From Saccharothrix obliqua (GTDB lineage: Bacteria > Actinomycetota > Actinomycetes > Mycobacteriales > Pseudonocardiaceae), in assembly GCF_019375475.1 (NCBI RefSeq), contig NZ_JAHXGQ010000003.1:822687-886686 (forward strand): a DNA stretch of 64,000 nt. The letters run 5' to 3'. The notes beneath the pieces were generated by a model. It saw nothing but the letters and a program-made list of their open reading frames with translations. It had not been told where the DNA came from and searched no databases. Below, piece after piece: positions 59,469-64,000 of the stretch (positions are counted from its first letter, which is position 1; every line of letters starts with the position of its first letter). Position numbers and translations under genes: made by a program.

Positions 59469-62400
59469 TTGTCCTCGTCCTTCGTCCACCTGCACGTGCA
59501 CACCGAGTATTCGATGCTCGACGGCGCGGCGAAGATCGGACCGCTGTTCGACGAAGTCAGACGGCTCGACATGCCTGCCGTTGCGATGACCGACCACGGC
59601 AACATGTACGGCGCGGACGAGTTCTACCAATTGTCCGCGAAATCGGGCGTCAAACCCATCATCGGTATCGAGGCGTATATCGCGCCGGTGAGCAGGCACC
59701 ACAAGAAACCGGTTTTCTGGGGTCCGGCCGGCCGTCGCGGGTCGACCGGTGAGGGTGGTGACGTTTCCGGCGGTGGCGCCTACACGCACCTGACGATGCT
59801 CGCCGAGAACGCCACCGGGCTGCGGAACCTGTTCCGGCTCTCCTCGCTGGCGAGCATCGAGGGCTACTACCGCAAACCACGCATGGACCGCGAACTGCTC
59901 GCCCGGCACGCCTCCGGCGTCATCGCCACCACCGGGTGCCCGTCCGGCGAGGTGCAGACCAGGCTGCGGCTCGGTCGGCACGCGGACGCGCTCCAGGCCG
60001 CCGCCGACTACCGCGACATCTTCGGCGCGGGCAACTTCTTCCTGGAGCTGATGGACCACGGCCTGCCCATCGAGCGGTCGGTGCGCGAGGGCCTGCTGGA
60101 GATCGGTCGGGCGCTCCGCCTGCCGCCGCTGGCCACCAACGACTCGCACTACGTGCGCGAGGAGGAGGCCGACACGCACTCCGCGCTGCTGTGCGTGCAG
60201 TCCGGCAAGACGCTCGGCGACCCGAACCGGTTCAGGTTCGACGGCAGCGGTTACTTCCTCAAGTCCGCCGCGGAGATGCGTGCCCACTGGGACGCGGAGG
60301 TGCCGGGCGCGGCCGACAACACCCTCCTGGTCGCCGAGATGGTCCAGCCCTACGCCGAGGTGTGGGAGCACCGCGACCGGATGCCGGTCTACACGCCGCC
60401 GGACGGGCACGACGTCGCGTCGTGGTTCCGCGCCGAGGTGCGGCGCGGGCTGGCGTGGCGGCTGCCCGGCGGCGTGCCCGAGGAGTACGCGCGCCGGGCC
60501 GAGTTCGAGATCGAGATCATCGTGGGCAAGGGCTTCCCGGCCTACTTCCTGGTCACCGCCGACCTGATGAACCACGCCCGCGAGGTCGGCATCCGGGTCG
60601 GGCCCGGCCGCGGCTCGGCGGCCGGGTCGCTGGTCGCCTACGCCCTGGGCATCACCAACCTCGACCCGATCCGCCACGGCCTGCTGTTCGAGCGGTTCCT
60701 CAACCCCGAGCGGGTGTCCATGCCCGACATCGACATGGACTTCGACGACCGCCGCCGCGGCGAGATGGTCCGCTACGCCACCGAGAAGTACGGCGCGGAC
60801 CGGGTCGCCCAGGTCATCACCTTCGGCCGGATCAAGACGAAGGCGGCGATCAAGGACGCCGCGCGGGTGCACTTCGGACAGCCCGGCTACGCCCTCGCCG
60901 ACCGCATCTCCAAGGCGCTGCCGCCACCCGTGGCGGCCAAGGACATCCCGCTCGGCGGCATCGTGGACACCACGCACGAGCGCTACCCCGAGGCCGCCGA
61001 GGTGCGTGCCCTGGTCGAGCAGGACCGGGACGTGGCCACGATCTTCGAGACCGCCCGCGGCCTGGAGGGGCTGATCCGCAACGCGGGTGTGCACGCCTGC
61101 GCGGTGATCATGTCCGCCGAGCCGCTGCTCGACGTCATCCCGCTGTGGCGGCGCGACGACGGCGCGATCATCACCGGCTGGGACTACCCGTCGTGCGAGG
61201 CCATCGGCCTGCTGAAGATGGACTTCCTCGGCCTGCGCAACCTCACCGTCGTCGGCGACGCCATCGACAACGTCAAGGCCAACCGCGGCGAGGACGTCGA
61301 CCTCGACCGGTTGAGCACCGACGACCACGCGACCTACGACCTGCTCGCGCGCGGCGACTCGCTCGGCGTGTTCCAGCTCGACGGCGGCGCGATGCGGGAC
61401 CTGCTGCGACGTATGCGCCCCACCGGGTTCGAGGACATCATCGCGGTCAACGCCCTGTACCGGCCCGGTCCGATGGCGATGAACACGCACAACAACTACG
61501 CCGACCGCAAGAACGGGCGGCAGGAGGTCGAGCCGATCCACCCGGAACTGGCCGAGCCGCTGCGCGACATCCTCGCCGAGACCCACGGCCTGGTGGTGTA
61601 CCAGGAGCAGATCATGCAGATCGCGCAACGCGTCGCCGGGTTCTCCATGGGCCGCGCGGACGTGCTGCGCCGCGCGATGGGCAAGAAGAAGAAGGAAGTG
61701 CTGGAGAAGGAGTTCGAAGGCTTCCGGGAAGGTATGCGCACCAACGGTTTCTCCGACGGCGCGGTCCAGGCGCTGTGGGACACGGTGCTCCCGTTCGCCG
61801 GGTACGCGTTCAACAAGTCGCACGCGGCGGGTTACGCGCTGGTCGGCTACTGGACCGCTTACCTGAAGGCGAACTACCAGCCGGAGTACATGGCGGCGCT
61901 GCTGACCTCGGTGGGGGACAACAAGGACAAATCCGCCGTGTACCTGGCCGAGTGCCGCCGCCTCGGCATCCGCGTGCTGCCGCCGGACGTCAACGAGTCG
62001 TCCCCGCGGTTCGCCGCGGTCGGCGACGACATCCGCTTCGGCCTGGGCGCGGTGCGCAACGTCGGCGCCAACGTGGTGGAGTCGATCATCGCGACCCGCA
62101 CGGCCAAGGGCGCGTACACCTCGTTCACCGACTTCATGGTCAAGTCGGAGCTGATGTGCTGCCACAAGAGGGTCGTGGAGTCGCTGATCAAGGCCGGGGC
62201 GTTCGACTCGTTCGGCCACACCCGCCAGTCGCTCGCCCGGGTGCACGAGGAAGCGGTGGACGCGGTTGTCGGCCTCAAGCGGCAGCGGGCGATGGGCCAG
62301 TTCGACCTGTTCGACGTCGGCGTCGCGGCCGAACCCGACGACTCCTCGTCCCCGTTGGCGCACCTGCGGTTCGACGTCGAGGAGTGGCCGCGCGAGCGGT

Positions 62401-63011
62401 TGCTCGGCCTGGAGCGGGAGATGCTCGGCCTCTACGTCTCGGCGCACCCGCTCGACGGCGCGGACCACGTCCTGCGCCGGGCCGCACCGAGGTCGATCGG
62501 CGCGGTGCTGGCCCACCCGCCGCGGGAGGGTGAGCTGGTCGTCGCCGGGATGATCTCGTCGCTGGAGCGGCGGGTGAACAAGAAAGGCGAGCCGTGGGCC
62601 GTCGCGGTGGTCGAGGACCTGGACGCCTCGATCGAGGTGCTGTTCTTCCCCAAGAGCTACGCCGCGGTCTCCGCCGACCTGGTCGAGGACGCCGCCGTGG
62701 TGGTCAAGGGCCGCGTCAACTGGCGGGAGGACAAGATGGCCGTGTTCGGCGCGGACCTCGCGCCGCTGGACCTCGGCGACGCCGGTGGACCGGCGCTGGT
62801 GCTGGAGGTGGACCCCGCCCGCGTGGACCGGGACGGCGTGCTGGAGCTGCGGTCCACGCTCCGGTCGCACCGCGGCGGCACCCCGGTGCGCATCGTCGTG
62901 CGCACCGGGACCCGCGAGGTGCTGCTGGCGGTGGACGACTTCCCGGTGGCGGTGACCCCGGCGCTGCTCGGCGAGCTGCGCTCGGTGCCGGGTGTGCGGG
63001 TGGTGGCGTGA
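59469..63011 (+). CDS. dnaE1: DNA polymerase III alpha subunit DnaE1
   Basis: This 1180-residue replicative polymerase has an N-terminal PHP domain ([26 protein letters not shown]). The palm has [20 protein letters not shown], and fingers and beta-binding regions follow. The C-terminus has an OB-fold ([17 protein letters not shown]). It copies the chromosome as part of the replisome in the cytoplasm. TTG 59469 was chosen: GGAGG lies 6 nt upstream; ATG 59439 lacks one. Length is normal for DnaE1. Nothing suggests inactivation. Confidence 0.97.
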   Translation: MSSSFVHLHVHTEYSMLDGAAKIGPLFDEVRRLDMPAVAMTDHGNMYGADEFYQLSAKSGVKPIIGIEAYIAPVSRHHKKPVFWGPAGRRGSTGEGGDVSGGGAYTHLTMLAENATGLRNLFRLSSLASIEGYYRKPRMDRELLARHASGVIATTGCPSGEVQTRLRLGRHADALQAAADYRDIFGAGNFFLELMDHGLPIERSVREGLLEIGRALRLPPLATNDSHYVREEEADTHSALLCVQSGKTLGDPNRFRFDGSGYFLKSAAEMRAHWDAEVPGAADNTLLVAEMVQPYAEVWEHRDRMPVYTPPDGHDVASWFRAEVRRGLAWRLPGGVPEEYARRAEFEIEIIVGKGFPAYFLVTADLMNHAREVGIRVGPGRGSAAGSLVAYALGITNLDPIRHGLLFERFLNPERVSMPDIDMDFDDRRRGEMVRYATEKYGADRVAQVITFGRIKTKAAIKDAARVHFGQPGYALADRISKALPPPVAAKDIPLGGIVDTTHERYPEAAEVRALVEQDRDVATIFETARGLEGLIRNAGVHACAVIMSAEPLLDVIPLWRRDDGAIITGWDYPSCEAIGLLKMDFLGLRNLTVVGDAIDNVKANRGEDVDLDRLSTDDHATYDLLARGDSLGVFQLDGGAMRDLLRRMRPTGFEDIIAVNALYRPGPMAMNTHNNYADRKNGRQEVEPIHPELAEPLRDILAETHGLVVYQEQIMQIAQRVAGFSMGRADVLRRAMGKKKKEVLEKEFEGFREGMRTNGFSDGAVQALWDTVLPFAGYAFNKSHAAGYALVGYWTAYLKANYQPEYMAALLTSVGDNKDKSAVYLAECRRLGIRVLPPDVNESSPRFAAVGDDIRFGLGAVRNVGANVVESIIATRTAKGAYTSFTDFMVKSELMCCHKRVVESLIKAGAFDSFGHTRQSLARVHEEAVDAVVGLKRQRAMGQFDLFDVGVAAEPDDSSSPLAHLRFDVEEWPRERLLGLEREMLGLYVSAHPLDGADHVLRRAAPRSIGAVLAHPPREGELVVAGMISSLERRVNKKGEPWAVAVVEDLDASIEVLFFPKSYAAVSADLVEDAAVVVKGRVNWREDKMAVFGADLAPLDLGDAGGPALVLEVDPARVDRDGVLELRSTLRSHRGGTPVRIVVRTGTREVLLAVDDFPVAVTPALLGELRSVPGVRVVA

Positions 63012-63020
63012 CGCGGACCC

Positions 63021-63992
63021 TCAGCCGCCGAACGCCGCCCGGTCCGCCGCGGGCAACCACATCCGGGCCGGGTCGTACGGCGTGAACCCGGCCCGCACGT
63101 GGCCGATCAGCGCGGGCAGCGCGGTGTGCCGGTGCCGCGGGTTCCACAGCAGCGACCACGGGTAGTGCGGCACCGGCGGGTCGAGCGCCACCCGCACCAC
63201 ACCGGGGTGGTCGGGCACCCGGCACTGCTCGCCGATGAACGCGATCCGGTCGGGGTCCGCCGCGACCCCGCCCACGAAGTGCTCGTAGCCGAAGTTCGGT
63301 CCCGTGGTGTCGATCCGCACGCCGAAGTCGGCGCTCACCTCGTCCCAGAACTCGGCCCACTCGCTGTTGGGCGCGTTGCCCGGCATCCACGCCGTCGCGC
63401 CCGCCAGCTCGGCCATGCCGACCCGGCCGCGCCCCGCCAGGGGGTGACCGGCGGCGACGATCACCAACGTCGGCTCCAGGTGGGCCGGGGTGCTCGCCAG
63501 CCCCTCCGCGGCCACCGACCCGGTGACCCGCGCGAACGCGGCGTCCACGGCACCCGTCCGCAGCGCGCCGCGTGACGCGCGCAGCCCGGTGGAGGTCACC
63601 ACGTCGATGTCCACGCCCGCCTCCGCGTAGAACGCGCGCACCAGTTCCGCCGAGGCGAGCCGGGTGTCCAGCACGTCCACCCGGAACGGCTGTCCGCGGC
63701 CGGTGAGCGCGGCGGTGGCGCGATCGGCGGCGGCGAGCAGCGCTCGCGCGTGCGGCAGGAACACCCGGCCGCCGGTGGCGAGCCCGGTGCCGGGGCGCAG
63801 GCGGGACAACAGGGTGGTGCCCAGGTCGGACTCCAGCCGGGCGATCCGCTTCGACACCGCCTGCTGCGTGATCCCGAGCCGCGTGGCGGCCTCGCCGAAG
63901 TGCCCGCTCTCCGCCACGGCGACGAAGGCGCGCACGGCGCCGAGATCCAGTTCCCCCAAGTCCCGCCTCCCCGACCACGACCGGCGTGCCAC
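63021..63992 (-). CDS. LysR family transcriptional regulator
   Basis: This 323-residue protein has the LysR winged helix (residues ~15-75: HFGEAATRLGITQQAVSKRI) and a periplasmic-binding-like effector domain. GTG 63992 lies 8 bp from the window edge, so a longer start or divergent partner could lie outside. It converges on dnaE1 with 9 bp between stops. The target genes, often divergent, are beyond the right edge. No effector can be inferred. Confidence 0.9.
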   Translation of the reverse strand: MARRSWSGRRDLGELDLGAVRAFVAVAESGHFGEAATRLGITQQAVSKRIARLESDLGTTLLSRLRPGTGLATGGRVFLPHARALLAAADRATAALTGRGQPFRVDVLDTRLASAELVRAFYAEAGVDIDVVTSTGLRASRGALRTGAVDAAFARVTGSVAAEGLASTPAHLEPTLVIVAAGHPLAGRGRVGMAELAGATAWMPGNAPNSEWAEFWDEVSADFGVRIDTTGPNFGYEHFVGGVAADPDRIAFIGEQCRVPDHPGVVRVALDPPVPHYPWSLLWNPRHRHTALPALIGHVRAGFTPYDPARMWLPAADRAAFGG

Positions 63993-64000
63993 CCTACCCG

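Noticed and set aside
58839..62870. 1343-codon minus-strand ORF running through dnaE1
   Set aside because: Only its last 157 codons are a real gene (MSMEG_6728-like); the rest is a shadow of dnaE1.
59469..63011. Second DnaE copy acting as a self-resistance gene
   Set aside because: The sequence is a normal-length DnaE1 with all motifs, and no inhibitor cluster is adjacent; the housekeeping role is simpler.

Overview
The window is high-GC actinobacterial DNA (GC or G/C-rich third codon positions throughout, many GTG/TTG starts, frequent 4-bp ATGA/GTGA overlaps, apparent leaderless starts). The gene set (DnaE1, a SARP-type regulator, FxSxx-COOH system, aromatic carotenoid cluster, halogenated-pyrrole genes) points to a filamentous actinomycete, probably a member of the Pseudonocardiales such as Saccharothrix, Lentzea or Actinosynnema. 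That placement is inference, not a database result.

Layout. 1-2.4 kb: the 3' end of a very large single-chain acyl-CoA carboxylase. 2.4-5.8 kb: a VanY-type carboxypeptidase and an inducible beta-lactamase locus (class A enzyme, divergent LysR activator, cytoplasmic penicillin-recognising protein) that matches the blaL-blaA-blaB arrangement of Streptomyces cacaoi. 5.8-7 kb: WrbA and a small secreted protein. 7.2-11 kb: a LodA/GoxA-type quinone-cofactor oxidase with its LodB-type flavoprotein. 11-12.5 kb: a YcaO enzyme preceded by a 35-residue acidic peptide gene, with a strong hairpin between them: a candidate minimal RiPP locus. 12.8-16.2 kb: a membrane caspase-like protein and a membrane LRSF-type protein, convergent and overlapping. 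16.2-19 kb: TetR, a MerR regulator fused to a DNA sliding-clamp-like domain, and two tandem repeat arrays.

19.5-27.2 kb is one tightly packed minus-strand operon for a halogenated pyrrole-2-carboxyl-carrier protein: halogenase, prolyl-carrier dehydrogenase, carrier protein, proline-type adenylation enzyme, methyltransferase, second halogenase and P450. No PKS, condensation domain or thioesterase is present. 28-29.3 kb: a cation/proton antiporter.

29.5-39.8 kb is the most unusual region. A three-gene plus-strand operon (membrane protein, two P-loop NTPases) meets a minus-strand FxSxx-COOH group (precursor fxsA, giant FxsT-like ATPase/TIR/NB-ARC/TPR protein, and a two-repeat protein of unknown function); an HExxH-type peptide hydroxylase gene is divergent from fxsA. 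The usual radical SAM maturase is not in the window.

39.8-49.8 kb: RDD membrane protein, a MocR regulator and EamA exporter with overlapping start codons and a shared inverted repeat, an AfsR/SARP regulator, a GH3 enzyme, an Xaa-Pro peptidase and a YwqG-like protein. 49.9-56.7 kb: carotenoid genes (crtYc, crtYd, crtT, crtU, Rieske, crtB, crtE) predicted to make an isorenieratene-type aromatic carotenoid, without a recognisable crtI. 56.9-64 kb: HemK-like methyltransferase, CDGSH protein, haem-oxygenase-like diiron protein, a DNA-repair-like protein, the replicative polymerase DnaE1, and a LysR regulator at the edge.
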